Assembly (NCBI GenBank): GCA_944322145.1
Contig: CALUNW010000006.1
Location: forward strand, 1-64,000
Direction: 5' to 3'
Origin: an uncultured Atopobiaceae bacterium
Lineage (GTDB): Bacteria; Actinomycetota; Coriobacteriia; Coriobacteriales; Atopobiaceae
Length of the DNA: 64,000 nucleotides
In this document: one piece after another, positions 1-8,418 of the stretch
How the letters are laid out: each line of letters opens with the position of its first letter
How positions within the stretch are numbered: position 1 is the stretch's first letter
Made by a program: the position numbers and the translations under genes
Notes under the pieces: model-generated
The model's database searches: none
Seen by the model: the letters and a program-made list of their open reading frames with translations, nothing else
Told to the model about the DNA's origin: nothing

Positions 1-64
1 CGAGGTCGGGCTCCTTGACGTTGTCCTGCCAGGTCTTGACCGTGGCCTCGATGCGTGCGTCCAT
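1..64 (-). CDS. N-terminus of an unrecognised protein (partial, runs off left edge)
   Basis: Reading leftwards from an ATG at 64, 21 codons are open to the window edge (starts MDARIEATVKTWQDN). A purine-rich GGGGGA lies about 6 bases upstream of the ATG, a reasonable ribosome-binding site. High-GC third positions fit real coding. The few residues resemble the start of phospho-sugar mutases, but that is too weak to name a function. Confidence 0.55.
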   Translation of the reverse strand, partial: MDARIEATVKTWQDNVKEPDL

Positions 65-235
65 TGCGTGTTCCCCCAATTGCTCAGGGCGCGAGCCGCT
101 GCCCGCGCCGTTTCCACACGTATAGGGAGATATTACTCGCGCGCGGCGGGCGTCCGACCCACGCATGCGCGGACGGACGGCACGCGGCGGCGGATGGCGG
201 CCCCGAGCCAGCGTCCTTCTCGACAGGGCTTTCTC

Positions 236-305
236 GTTCTCCGCGAAAAACCGGCACTTGGCTACGTTAACAGAGTGCCCAAACGGCTGAATTTTCGCGG
301 AGAAC
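236..305. repeat. Hairpin repeat family A, copy 1 (divergent)
   Basis: Imperfect inverted repeat with arms beginning GTTCTCCGCGAAAA and ending TTTTCGCGGAGAAC around a loop containing GTTAAC. Copies 2-4 lie at 2660, 3903 and 57339. It is framed by CGTCCTTCTCG (212-222) and CGAGAAGGACG (328-338), which form an outer inverted repeat. It lies just beyond the 3' end of rlmKL. The rest of 65-345 shows no gene I can support. Confidence 0.75.
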
Positions 306-345
306 GGCGCAGGTCCACAAGAGCGGGCGAGAAGGACGCGCAGCC

Positions 346-2580
346 CTACGCGCGCTCCACCAGGTAGGCGTGGTGAATCTTGCGGTTGCGCGCAAAGTCC
401 TCGGGGATGGTCTCGTCCGTGATGTCAGTGAGGCGCACGCCGGCGCGCTCGAGCTTCTCGACGTCCGGCCTGAAGGTGCGCAGGTTGCACGAGAAGATCG
501 CGCTGCCGCCGCGCACGAGCAGCCGCGACACCCCGATGATCAGCTCGGCGTGGTCGCGCTGCACGTCGAACGACGCCTTGCGCATGCGCGCGGAGTTGGA
601 GAACGTGGGAACGTCGCAGAAGATGAGGTCCCAGCGGTTGCGCGTGTGGCGCTGCTCGGAGACCCACGCCAACACGTCCGCCTGGACAAACTCGTACTCG
701 CGGCCCGTGAAGCCGTTGCGCGCCATGTTGCGCCGCGCCCAGTCCAGGCTCGGGCGCGAGAGGTCCACGGTGGTGGTGTGCTTGGCCCCGCCGTCCGCTG
801 CGTAGCAGGTCGCGGTCCCCGTGTAGGCGAAGAGGTTGAGGAAGCGCTTGGACCCCTTTGTCAGCTTCATCATCTCGCGGACGCGGCCGCGCGTCTCGCG
901 ATGGTCCAGGAAGATGCCGCAGTCGTGACGGGCGTCGAAGTTGACCTCGAAGGTGAGGCCGCCCTCGTCCACCAGGTGCGCGCCCGCGGGCAGCTCCACG
1001 CCGCCGGGCTGGCGAGAAGGACGGTCCGCCCTGCGGCCGCGCTCGGGGGCACGCGCCTCGTCGGCGTACTGCGACCCGCCGCGGGACCGGGTGCGCACGC
1101 GCACGCTCACGTCGCGCGGCGCCACGCCCATCACGCGCGGCGCTATGGCGAGCACGTCCAGCAGGCGGCGGTGCGCGAGCTCGAGGTCCACGCCGCGCGG
1201 GGGCGCGTACTCGGAGATCTGCAGCCAGCGACCCGGCGTCTCCGAGCCCTCGTAGAGCTCGATCGCCACGGCGTAGTCCGGCAGGTCGGCGTCGTAGACT
1301 CGGTAGCAGGTCACGTCCTCGCGCCGGGCCCACTTGGCGCGGAGCTTCGCCACCTTGGCGAGGCGGCGCGCAAACTGCTCGGACCCGGCCACGAGCACGG
1401 GGACGCGCTCCCCGGCGACGTCGACGCAGGTCGGCGCCTCCACGTCGTCACGGCGCGCGTAGCGGCGGATGGTCGCGGGGTCGCGGCCCACGATGACGTC
1501 CGTGACGGCATCGGGCTCGGCGCGCAGGGCCGCGTCGAGGGAGGCCCCGCGCGCAAGGGCGGCGACCGGCAGGCCAGCGACGGCGGAGGCGGACGAGAGG
1601 GCGGCGGCCTCACGCGCGAGAGCCGTCTCGCCGATCCAGGAGAGGTCGCAGGTCACAAGCGTGCCGACGGCCGCGCGGGCGGCGTCGGCCGCCTCGGGCG
1701 CCGAGCAGAGCGTCGGCTCGACGGACACGCCGGCGGCGCGCAGGGCCTGGCGGCACGCGGAGGCCGCGCCCGGCCGGTCGTCGCAGACGATGAGCGAGCA
1801 GGGGTTCTTCTCGCCTGCCGTGGCACGGGCGTCAGCCTCGTCGAGAAGCGCCTGCCAGGTGGCGTCGTCGTGCTGGGCCCAGCCCGCAAAGCCCCAGCGT
1901 CCGCGGAGCAGCCCCGGGGCGCGGTCGAGCGCGGCGCAGGCGGCCTCCACGAGCACGCTGCCCTGCCCCGCCCAAAGCGCCGCGAGCGTCGGCGCGCCGG
2001 AGCGGACCGCCTCTCGCCAGCCACCGGCGGCGAGCAGTGCCGCAGCGTAGTCGGGGCGCAGCGGCGCCACGCGCACGTCCGCGCGCGTGTCGTAGCCGCG
2101 TCGGAAGAGCGGCTCGCCGGCAAGGTCAACGGAAAGCGTGGCGTGGCCGCCGGAGAGGCGCGCGTCGATCGTGAGGGCCGGGCGCGCCGTGTCCGTGAGC
2201 GGGCGGGCGCCCGTCGCGGCGAAGACGCGGTCAACGATCGCGTCCTTCACGCGCAAGGCGACGAACTGCGTGTTTCTGAGCTGGGCGTTGGTGCCGTGGG
2301 CGTCCACGGCAAAGGTGGCGCCGGGCGCGAGGTGCTCCTCCCAGGCAATCGTCGAGGCGCCGCCGTAGAGCACGTCGGAGTCGTGGGCGTCCACGCGCGC
2401 GAGCACGGCGAGCACGCGCGATGCCAGGCGCGACCACAGGCAGACGCGATAGGCGTCCGTCAGCGCTCCGCCAAAGCTCACCTGCCCCGCCAGCGGTCGG
2501 ACCTGCGGAACGCCCAGAGACCTCAGCTCGTCAGCCAGCAGATGCTCGAACCCCTTGGGGCACGTCGCAACAAACTCCAT
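346..2580 (-). CDS. rlmKL: RlmKL-type 23S rRNA guanine methyltransferase (N-terminal half degenerate)
   Basis: 744 aa; acts on 23S rRNA in the cytoplasm. In the E. coli bifunctional family the N-terminal half (THUMP plus RlmL) makes m2G2445 and the C-terminal half (RlmK) makes m7G2069. Here residues 1-155 look like a THUMP region. Residues 165-380 align with the RlmL domain, including the conserved RGRWGF and WQALLDEA stretches. The C-terminal half (540-744) is well conserved: NFDARHDCGIFLDHR, NLFAYTGTATCYAA (SAM binding) and PTFSNSARM followed by FDVQRDH. The RlmL half lacks its signatures: the SAM motif DPxCGSGT reads LWAGQGS (202-208) and the catalytic NPPY position reads CDLSW (311-315). 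Only the RlmK activity is therefore expected. The ATG at 2580 fits family length. No co-directional partner is visible. Confidence 0.9.
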   Translation of the reverse strand: MEFVATCPKGFEHLLADELRSLGVPQVRPLAGQVSFGGALTDAYRVCLWSRLASRVLAVLARVDAHDSDVLYGGASTIAWEEHLAPGATFAVDAHGTNAQLRNTQFVALRVKDAIVDRVFAATGARPLTDTARPALTIDARLSGGHATLSVDLAGEPLFRRGYDTRADVRVAPLRPDYAAALLAAGGWREAVRSGAPTLAALWAGQGSVLVEAACAALDRAPGLLRGRWGFAGWAQHDDATWQALLDEADARATAGEKNPCSLIVCDDRPGAASACRQALRAAGVSVEPTLCSAPEAADAARAAVGTLVTCDLSWIGETALAREAAALSSASAVAGLPVAALARGASLDAALRAEPDAVTDVIVGRDPATIRRYARRDDVEAPTCVDVAGERVPVLVAGSEQFARRLAKVAKLRAKWARREDVTCYRVYDADLPDYAVAIELYEGSETPGRWLQISEYAPPRGVDLELAHRRLLDVLAIAPRVMGVAPRDVSVRVRTRSRGGSQYADEARAPERGRRADRPSRQPGGVELPAGAHLVDEGGLTFEVNFDARHDCGIFLDHRETRGRVREMMKLTKGSKRFLNLFAYTGTATCYAADGGAKHTTTVDLSRPSLDWARRNMARNGFTGREYEFVQADVLAWVSEQRHTRNRWDLIFCDVPTFSNSARMRKASFDVQRDHAELIIGVSRLLVRGGSAIFSCNLRTFRPDVEKLERAGVRLTDITDETIPEDFARNRKIHHAYLVERA

Positions 2581-2659
2581 CGGGTCACCTCTCGCCCGTT
2601 CTTCTCGATTGCCCGACCATTTTACCGGGCTCTCATCGTTCTTCTCGCCCGGCGCCGTG

Positions 2660-2729
2660 GTTCTCCGCGAAATTCCGGCAGTTGGGATCTCCTGTTAACG
2701 TACCAAACTGCCGTTTTTTCGCGGAGAAC
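2660..2729. repeat. Hairpin repeat family A, copy 2
   Basis: Arms of about 26 bp (2660-2685 and 2703-2729), complementary with a few mismatches, around a loop carrying CTCCTGTTAACGTA. Almost identical over about 90 bp, in the same orientation, to copy 3 at 3903-3972. CGTTCTTCTCG motifs lie just upstream at 2597 and 2637. It sits between rlmKL and the AbiEi-like gene. Confidence 0.85.
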
Positions 2730-2778
2730 GAAAATAAAGCCGTGGGATAATTTGTTATTTCTTTTTTATCTTCTACAT

Positions 2779-2784
2779 TATAAT
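2779..2784 (+). promoter_or_regulatory. Candidate -10 box (TATAAT) for the AbiEi-like gene
   Basis: A perfect TATAAT lies in an unusually AT-rich stretch (about 2740-2815) 44 bases upstream of the start codon at 2828. No convincing -35 at 17 bp spacing is seen; TTATTT lies 18 bp upstream. The base composition contrasts with the flanking DNA. Confidence 0.5.
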
Positions 2785-2827
2785 ATTGTTTTGATTGAAG
2801 CCATTATATTTAAGGGAGTGTTCCTTC

Positions 2828-3859
2828 ATGAAGAAACTCGCCGATCGAAAGGTCAACATCTGCCTCAAGGACGCAGAGCGGCGACAGGCCTGCCTTGAGT
2901 CCTCGTCGGGCGACCTGCACAAGCTGCTGGAGGCGCGCGTCAAAACAGGCCTGCTCGTCTCGCCGCTCCCGCAGCTCTACGCGCGGACGGAGCTATGGGA
3001 CCAGCTTGACCAGACCATGCGGACGGCCCATCTTGCGCGCGGGCTCCAGGAGCTTCATCCGAGCTGGGTCTTCTGCAGCACGACTGCCGCCGTCATGCAT
3101 GGGCTCGACGTGTCATGGCACATCCAAGACCCGCTGGAGATATCCTCGCGCTCCGGGAGAGCCAAGACCGCGAGCCCGCACGTCATACGTCGATACGTGA
3201 GCGGCGACGAGCCGGTGGAAGTGAACGGCGTGCGCGTGACCACTCTGTCCCGCACTCTGCTCGACTGCATGAGAAGGCTTGAGTTCCGGGAGGCGCTCGC
3301 CGTCGTGGACTCGGCGCTGCACCAAGGGCTCATCGACAGCGAGAGATTGCTCTCATACGTTAGCGGCGGGCGTCGGGGAATGGCGGGGATGGAGCGAGTC
3401 CGAAATATCGCCCAAATGGCGGATCCGCGTCCCGAGAACGGGATGGAATCCATCGCGCGCGCCCTCATGTACGAACTTGGCTTCGTGGCGCCTGAGCTTC
3501 AAGTCCCCTTCTCAGATCCCATGAATCCGCGGAAGACGTACTACGTCGATTACTGTTGGACCCTCTCGGACGGCTCGCTTGTCATCGGCGAGCTTGACGG
3601 AGGCGAGAAGTACCGCAACCCGCTCATGAACGGCGGCTCGCCCGAGGCCAAAATGCGCAAGGAGCGCCGGCGGGAGTCCCGCATCTCAATCGGGCGCCCG
3701 GCAATCGTGCGCTTCTCGCCCGAGGAGGTGCGCGACGTGTCCTACTTCAACCAGCTCCTCGAGACCTTCGGCGTACCCAAGGACCATGAGCCGATCATCG
3801 ACATCCCCGCAGGCCCCGTATCCGAAACGGTTCCGCTCAGCGCATATGGCTTGGAATAG
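2828..3859 (+). CDS. AbiEi-like / DUF559-type protein of unknown role
   Basis: 343 aa. The start chosen is ATG 2828 (MKKLADRK), preceded by AAGGGAGTG; an upstream in-frame ATG at 2795 lacks a ribosome site. The layout matches a common actinobacterial family. An N-terminal region resembles the AbiEi antitoxin fold (GVRVTTLSRTLLDCMRR, about residues 137-153, is its typical 'T..RT..D' block). A C-terminal region resembles a Vsr/DUF559-type nuclease fold (VDYCWTLSDGSLVIGELDGG, then KMRKERRRE and a tail around FSPEE). No toxin partner (AbiEii) is adjacent, so toxin-antitoxin function is not shown. The gene has an AT-rich promoter and is bracketed by near-identical hairpin repeats (2660-2729 and 3903-3972), suggesting acquisition as a cassette. 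A second member lies at 28415-29437. Confidence 0.75.
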   Translation: MKKLADRKVNICLKDAERRQACLESSSGDLHKLLEARVKTGLLVSPLPQLYARTELWDQLDQTMRTAHLARGLQELHPSWVFCSTTAAVMHGLDVSWHIQDPLEISSRSGRAKTASPHVIRRYVSGDEPVEVNGVRVTTLSRTLLDCMRRLEFREALAVVDSALHQGLIDSERLLSYVSGGRRGMAGMERVRNIAQMADPRPENGMESIARALMYELGFVAPELQVPFSDPMNPRKTYYVDYCWTLSDGSLVIGELDGGEKYRNPLMNGGSPEAKMRKERRRESRISIGRPAIVRFSPEEVRDVSYFNQLLETFGVPKDHEPIIDIPAGPVSETVPLSAYGLE

Positions 3860-3902
3860 GTCGATTCCGGGGCCTGCGCCGTCCTTCTCGCCCGCTGCCG
3901 CG

Positions 3903-3972
3903 GTTCTCCGCGAAAATCCGGCAGTTGGGACCTCCTGTTAACGTACCAAACTGCCGTTTTTTCGCGGAGAAC
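3903..3972. repeat. Hairpin repeat family A, copy 3
   Basis: Inverted repeat with arms GTTCTCCGCGAAAATCCGGC and the complementary GCCGTTTTTTCGCGGAGAAC, and a GTTAAC-bearing loop. CGTCCTTCTCGCC (3880-3892) precedes it and GGCGAGAAGGACG (from 3987) follows, giving a nested outer inverted repeat. It lies 44 bp past the stop codon of the AbiEi-like gene. Confidence 0.85.
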
Positions 3973-3985
3973 GGCTGGGCGGAAG

Positions 3986-4056
3986 GGCGAGAAGGACGGC
4001 GAGGCGTGACGCAGGGCGAGAAGGACGGCGAGGCGTGACGCCGGGCGAGAAGGGCG
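3986..4056. repeat. Short tandem repeat, 28-bp unit, about 2.5 copies
   Basis: The unit GGGCGAGAAGGACGGCGAGG plus CGTGACGC occurs at 3986 and 4014, and a partial third copy (GGGCGAGAAGGGCG) starts at 4042. Each unit begins with the GGCGAGAAGRACG motif that recurs in this window. The array lies at the 3' side of the S10 peptidase gene. Confidence 0.8.
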
Positions 4057-4061
4057 CGCGG

Positions 4062-5573
4062 CTAGCGCTTCTCGTAGAACTCGTGGACGTCGCGACCCAT
4101 GGCCTCGAGCGTGGGCTCGTCGACGTAGGCCATGTGCCCGCACCCGTAGCGGTACCAGCTCACGCGGCTCTTGAGCTCGGGCGAGAGGAACTGGCAGCTC
4201 ATGTCGTGGACCACGTTCCACCAGGTGGTGGCGGCGTCATAGCGGCCGCCGATGATCGCGAGCTTGCACGTGGGGTTGCGGCGCAGGGCGACGGCGATGT
4301 CGAGCGAGACGTTGGGCGTCGCCACCTCCCCCAGGCCGGGCTCCTCGTGGCCCCAGTTCCACCCGGCGTTGACCTTGTCGTAGTTGTTGGTGAGGTAGCG
4401 CGCGGGGCCCTGGTAGCCGAGCTCGTCGGCGCAGAAGCGGCGAAACGCCCGCGCCCACGCGCCCTCGAGGGCGTCGTCGGCGGCATCCTCCCCCGCGAGC
4501 CACATGTCGTAGCTCTGCATGGGCGACGGGACGTCGGCCGAGAAGCGCGTGTCGAGCCGGCCGCAGACGCGGCGCTCGGAGGCGAGCAGGTGCGTCCTGA
4601 AGTCGAGAAGGTCGATGCGCAGGTGACGCTCCAGGATGTGCTCGGCGGGCAGGCCGATGAAGTTGGCCATCCGCTCGGCCACCGCGCGCTCGCGGTCCTC
4701 GCCCAGGCGGTCGCCGCGCAGAAGCGCCGGCGCGAGCTCGTCCTCGGCGAAGGCCATCGCGCGGTCGAACCACTCGTCCTCGCCCACGCCGGCGCCCGCC
4801 TTGCCAAAGAACTGGGCCGTGGCGGCGAACGTGGGCATCATGCCCAGGTAGTAGAGGTCGTCGCCCGGGTTGAGCAGGCCGGCGATATTGAAGACGGCGG
4901 AGAGCATCACCACGCCCGTGAGCTGGACGCCGCGCTCGCCGAGCAGGCGCATGAGCACGGAGTTGCGCACCGTGCCGTACGACTCGCCATAGAGGTACAG
5001 CGGGCTCGACCAGCGGCCGTTCTCCGTGAGCCAAGCGCAGATGGCGCGCGCGAAGGCGTCCGCGTCGCCGTCGGTGCAGAAGACCTTCTTGGGGTCGGCG
5101 TCCTCGGCGAGCACCGACCACCCGGTGCCGAGCGCGTCCAGGAACACCACGTCGGAGTCAACCAGCAGTGTATGCGGGTTGTCCACGACCGGGGCGTCGG
5201 CGCGCACGTGGCGCACCCCGTCGGTCGTCACGCGCTTGGGGCCGATGCCGCCGAAGTTGATGGGCACCGAGCTCGAGCCCGGGCCGCCGTTGTACGCAAA
5301 GGTCACCGGGCGCGCCGCGTCGGGCCTTCCCTCCCCGTCGACCGCCACGTACGAGAGCGAGAACATCCGGCCGATGAGCGCCCCGGCGTCATCGCGCACC
5401 TCCAGATGCGCCGCGCGCGCCTCGTAGTCGAGATGCCGCTCGCCGTCCGTCCAGCTCAGACGCGCCGACGCCGGCTCGGGCACGCTCGTGGCGCGCTCCG
5501 CCGGCACGACGGAATAGGCACGGGTCCGCTCCTTCTCCTGGGCGCTCGGCGCGCCCTTCTCCTCGTCCGCCAT
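4062..5573 (-). CDS. S10-family serine carboxypeptidase-like peptidase
   Basis: 503 aa from ATG 5573 (MADEEKGAPS), chosen because AGGGGAGAG precedes it; an in-frame ATG 36 bases upstream has no clear ribosome site. The family removes C-terminal residues from peptides using a Ser-Asp-His triad. Visible motifs: NGGPGSSS (about 96-103, oxyanion region), GESYG (nucleophile Ser near 198), GGRYDAAT (Asp) and GCGHMAY (His) near the C-terminus. No convincing signal peptide is seen; the N-terminus is hydrophilic and charged, so a cytoplasmic location is likely, as in many actinobacterial members. Transcribed alone, divergent from kup. The substrate is unknown. Confidence 0.88.
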   Translation of the reverse strand: MADEEKGAPSAQEKERTRAYSVVPAERATSVPEPASARLSWTDGERHLDYEARAAHLEVRDDAGALIGRMFSLSYVAVDGEGRPDAARPVTFAYNGGPGSSSVPINFGGIGPKRVTTDGVRHVRADAPVVDNPHTLLVDSDVVFLDALGTGWSVLAEDADPKKVFCTDGDADAFARAICAWLTENGRWSSPLYLYGESYGTVRNSVLMRLLGERGVQLTGVVMLSAVFNIAGLLNPGDDLYYLGMMPTFAATAQFFGKAGAGVGEDEWFDRAMAFAEDELAPALLRGDRLGEDRERAVAERMANFIGLPAEHILERHLRIDLLDFRTHLLASERRVCGRLDTRFSADVPSPMQSYDMWLAGEDAADDALEGAWARAFRRFCADELGYQGPARYLTNNYDKVNAGWNWGHEEPGLGEVATPNVSLDIAVALRRNPTCKLAIIGGRYDAATTWWNVVHDMSCQFLSPELKSRVSWYRYGCGHMAYVDEPTLEAMGRDVHEFYEKR

Positions 5574-5689
5574 CTCTCCCCTTTCGGCCGGATACCTTAC
5601 TCGCAGCACATTCTACCCATGCGACAAAGTGATACGCTAGGCTGTCAGGCCATACGGCCCTCATTGTTGGTAATCGAGTTTGGAGCGTC

Positions 5690-7927
5690 ATGACTGCGAA
5701 GGAAACCACGCTGGCGCGCGGCGGCAACAAGGCCAAGAGCGCCGGCATCCCGCTCTCCGCGGCAATGATCCTCGTCACACTGGGCGTCGTCTACGGCGAC
5801 ATCGGCACGAGCCCCATGTACACCCTCAAGGCGATCATCTCCGGCAACGGAGGACTCGCCACCATGTCCGAGGACGTCGTCCTCGGCGCGCTCTCCCTCA
5901 TCATCTGGACCCTCACGCTCATCACGACCGTCAAGTACGTGCTCGTTGCGATGAAGGCCGACAACCACAACGAGGGCGGCATCTTCGCGCTGTACAGCCT
6001 CGTCAAGCGGTGCGGCCGGTGGCTCATCATCCCGGCCATGATCGGCGGCGCCGCCCTGCTCGCCGACGGCATCCTCACGCCGGCCGTCACCGTCACCACG
6101 GCCATCGAGGGCCTGAGGACGGTGGACTTCCTCTACCGGATCATCGGGGATAACCAGCAGATCGTCATCGCGATCGTGGTGTGCATCATCAGCGTGCTCT
6201 TCTTCGTCCAGAAGGCGGGCACCTCGAAGATCGGCAAGGGCTTCGGCCCCATCATGACGTTGTGGTTCCTCTTCCTCGCCGTGGCCGGCCTGCCGCACAT
6301 CTTCGAGAACTTCGGCGTGCTGCGCGCCCTCAACCCCGTGCGCGGCATCATGTTCCTGTTCAACGGCAACCTCAACGCCGCCGGCGTCATGGTCCTGGGC
6401 AACGTGTTCCTCTGCACCACCGGCGCCGAGGCCCTCTACTCCGACATGGGCCACGTCGGCAAGCCCAACATCTACGCCACCTGGCCGTTCGTGAAGGTCT
6501 GCCTCATCCTCAACTACCTGGGCCAGGGCGCGTGGATTCTCGCCAACAACGGCTCCGCCGAGCTCGGCGCCATCGCCGACCTCAACCCGTTCTTCCAGAT
6601 GCTGCCCGAGCAGGTGCGCGTCTTCGCCGTCCTGCTCTCCACCCTCGCCGCTATCATCGCCTCCCAGGCGCTCATCACCGGCTCCTTCTCCATCGTCTCC
6701 GAGGCGGTGCGCCTGGACCTCATGCCCCACATGCGCATCAACTACCCGTCCGAGACCAAGGGCCAGATCTACATCCCCATGATCAACAACGTCATGTGGG
6801 TCGCCTGCATCTGCGTGGTGCTGTTCTTCCAGACCTCGGCGCACATGGAGGCCGCCTACGGCCTGGCCATCACCGTGACGATGCTCATGACCACGGTGCT
6901 GCTCTTCACGTACCTCTCGCGCATCCGTCACCAGACGGCGCTGGCCATCCCGTTCGCGATCTTCTTCGGAGCCATCGAGTTCATGTTCTTCTTCTCGAGC
7001 CTCACGAAGTTCTTCCACGGCGGCTACGTCACCGTGGTCATCGCGTCCGCGATCTTCCTGGTCATGTACGTGTGGCGCCGCGGCACCGCCGTCGAGCGCA
7101 CGCAGACGATGTACCTGCCCGTGGTGAAGTACCTCGACCAGATCTTCGACCTCAGCCACGACGAGGACTACCCGCTGCTCGCCGACAACCTGGTCTTCCT
7201 GACCAACGACTCGTCCTTCGACAAGCTCGACCGCGACATCCTCTACTCGATCCTCGACAAGCAGCCCAAGCGCGCCAAGGCGTACTACTTCCTCAACGTC
7301 CAGGTGACCGAGGAGCCCTTCACCCACGAGTACCTCGTCGAGGACTTTGGCACGGACTTCCTCTTCAAGGTGCAGCTGCGCCTGGGCTTCAAGGTCAACC
7401 AGCGCGTCAACACCTACCTCTACCAGATCGTCTCCGGGCTCGTGGAGCGCGGCCAGCTCGCGCCGCAGGAGCACAAGTACTCGATCTACCTCGAGCCGAG
7501 CCAGGTCGGAGACTTCAAGTTCTGCCTCATCCGCAAGACGCTCTCCCCCGAGACCGAGATCTCAGGCATCAACCGCCGCTGCATGGAGCTCAAGTACTTC
7601 ATCCGCAGCCTCTGCGGCTCGCCGGCGCGCTGGTACGGCCTCGAGAACTCCAGCCTTATCTACGAGTACGTGCCGCTCTTCTCGCGCACCAAGCGCCAGC
7701 ACAAGCTCTCGCGCGTGGAGCTGCCCGAGAGCGAGCGCGTCGTCCCCAAGCCCTCCCCCGCCGAGGCGGAGGCGCGCGTGGAGGAAGAGGAGGAGGACAT
7801 CTTCTCCATCCGCATGCGCGAGGACCGCGAGCGCTCCGTCGAGGAGGCGACCGCCGTCGTGGGCGGCGACACCGCAAGCTTCCGTCCCCTGCTCGACGAC
7901 GAGGAGGAAGAGGAGGCCACGGAGTAG
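5690..7927 (+). CDS. kup: Kup-family low-affinity potassium uptake protein
   Basis: 745 aa polytopic membrane protein driving K+ uptake with protons. The family signature GVVYGDIGTSPMYT is near residues 32-45; about 12 hydrophobic segments run to about residue 450, followed by a long cytoplasmic region. The end (about 690-745) is strongly acidic, with runs of Glu. Start ATG 5690 is preceded by TTTGGAG. The gap from the divergent S10 gene is only about 115 bp, too short for a full ydaO-type c-di-AMP riboswitch, and none is recognised. A strong terminator follows at 7955-7989. Family assignment is secure; the role of the acidic tail is not. Confidence 0.95.
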   Translation: MTAKETTLARGGNKAKSAGIPLSAAMILVTLGVVYGDIGTSPMYTLKAIISGNGGLATMSEDVVLGALSLIIWTLTLITTVKYVLVAMKADNHNEGGIFALYSLVKRCGRWLIIPAMIGGAALLADGILTPAVTVTTAIEGLRTVDFLYRIIGDNQQIVIAIVVCIISVLFFVQKAGTSKIGKGFGPIMTLWFLFLAVAGLPHIFENFGVLRALNPVRGIMFLFNGNLNAAGVMVLGNVFLCTTGAEALYSDMGHVGKPNIYATWPFVKVCLILNYLGQGAWILANNGSAELGAIADLNPFFQMLPEQVRVFAVLLSTLAAIIASQALITGSFSIVSEAVRLDLMPHMRINYPSETKGQIYIPMINNVMWVACICVVLFFQTSAHMEAAYGLAITVTMLMTTVLLFTYLSRIRHQTALAIPFAIFFGAIEFMFFFSSLTKFFHGGYVTVVIASAIFLVMYVWRRGTAVERTQTMYLPVVKYLDQIFDLSHDEDYPLLADNLVFLTNDSSFDKLDRDILYSILDKQPKRAKAYYFLNVQVTEEPFTHEYLVEDFGTDFLFKVQLRLGFKVNQRVNTYLYQIVSGLVERGQLAPQEHKYSIYLEPSQVGDFKFCLIRKTLSPETEISGINRRCMELKYFIRSLCGSPARWYGLENSSLIYEYVPLFSRTKRQHKLSRVELPESERVVPKPSPAEAEARVEEEEEDIFSIRMREDRERSVEEATAVVGGDTASFRPLLDDEEEEEATE

Positions 7928-7954
7928 CCTTCACCGACCGAGCTAGCTGACGCG

Positions 7955-7989
7955 GCGGGCCCTCCCACTGGAGGGCCCGCGACTTTTTT
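7955..7989 (+). terminator. Rho-independent terminator of kup
   Basis: A perfect 11-bp GC-rich stem (GCGGGCCCTCC, 7955-7965, with GGAGGGCCCGC, 7970-7980), a 4-base loop and a run of six T at 7984-7989, 28 bp past the kup stop codon. Confidence 0.95.
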
Positions 7990-8001
7990 GCATGCCCTTG
8001 T

Positions 8002-8362
8002 CCGCCCGCGACACAAATCGTCATTTGTGTCCTCCCGCGACACAAATCCGGATTTGGGTCCGGCAGCCGAGGGCACTTCTCGGCTTGCGGGGCACATCCT
8101 GGAGTGACGTTAACTTTTAGGTTTACTGTCTTCGTCGATTAATAATGTCGAGGCCAGCGGCCAGCACAACTCCGGACACAAATCGTCATTTGTGTCCGCC
8201 CGCGACACAAATCCGGATTTGGGTCCGGCAGCCGAGGGCACTTCTCGGCTGCCGGAGCCTCTCCGAGCCGTAAGGTAAATCGCGAGGGTAATTAATTAAC
8301 CGATAAGAACCATCAGCCCCGGAAGCCTCCTTCGTCGGGAACACAAATCCGGATTTGGGTCC
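8002..8362. repeat. Duplicated palindrome module between kup and gltA
   Basis: A module of about 80 bp occurs twice (about 8002-8085 and 8167-8252). Each copy has the hairpin GACACAAAT-CGTC-ATTTGTGTC, then GACACAAATCCGGATTTGGG, then AGCCGAGGGCACTTCTCGGC. A third fragment (ACACAAATCCGGATTTGGG) lies at 8340-8358. The spacer 8086-8166 is AT-richer and contains no gene. The gap ends in GGCGAGAAGAACG at 8393, just past the gltA stop codon. Confidence 0.85.
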
Positions 8363-8418
8363 GAGCTCGCGCGGGGCCAGAACAAGCCGCCAGGCGAGAA
8401 GAACGAGGCTTCGAGACC

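Noticed and set aside
370-2898. An 842-codon plus-strand frame over rlmKL
   Set aside because: Antisense shadow of a conserved gene; composition is that of a GC-rich frame, with no motifs.
5574-5689. c-di-AMP (ydaO) or K+ riboswitch upstream of kup
   Set aside because: The gap is too short and no conserved core is visible.
8002-8362. Possible CRISPR array
   Set aside because: Repeats are palindromes in a duplicated module, without regular spacing or unique spacers, and no cas genes are present.
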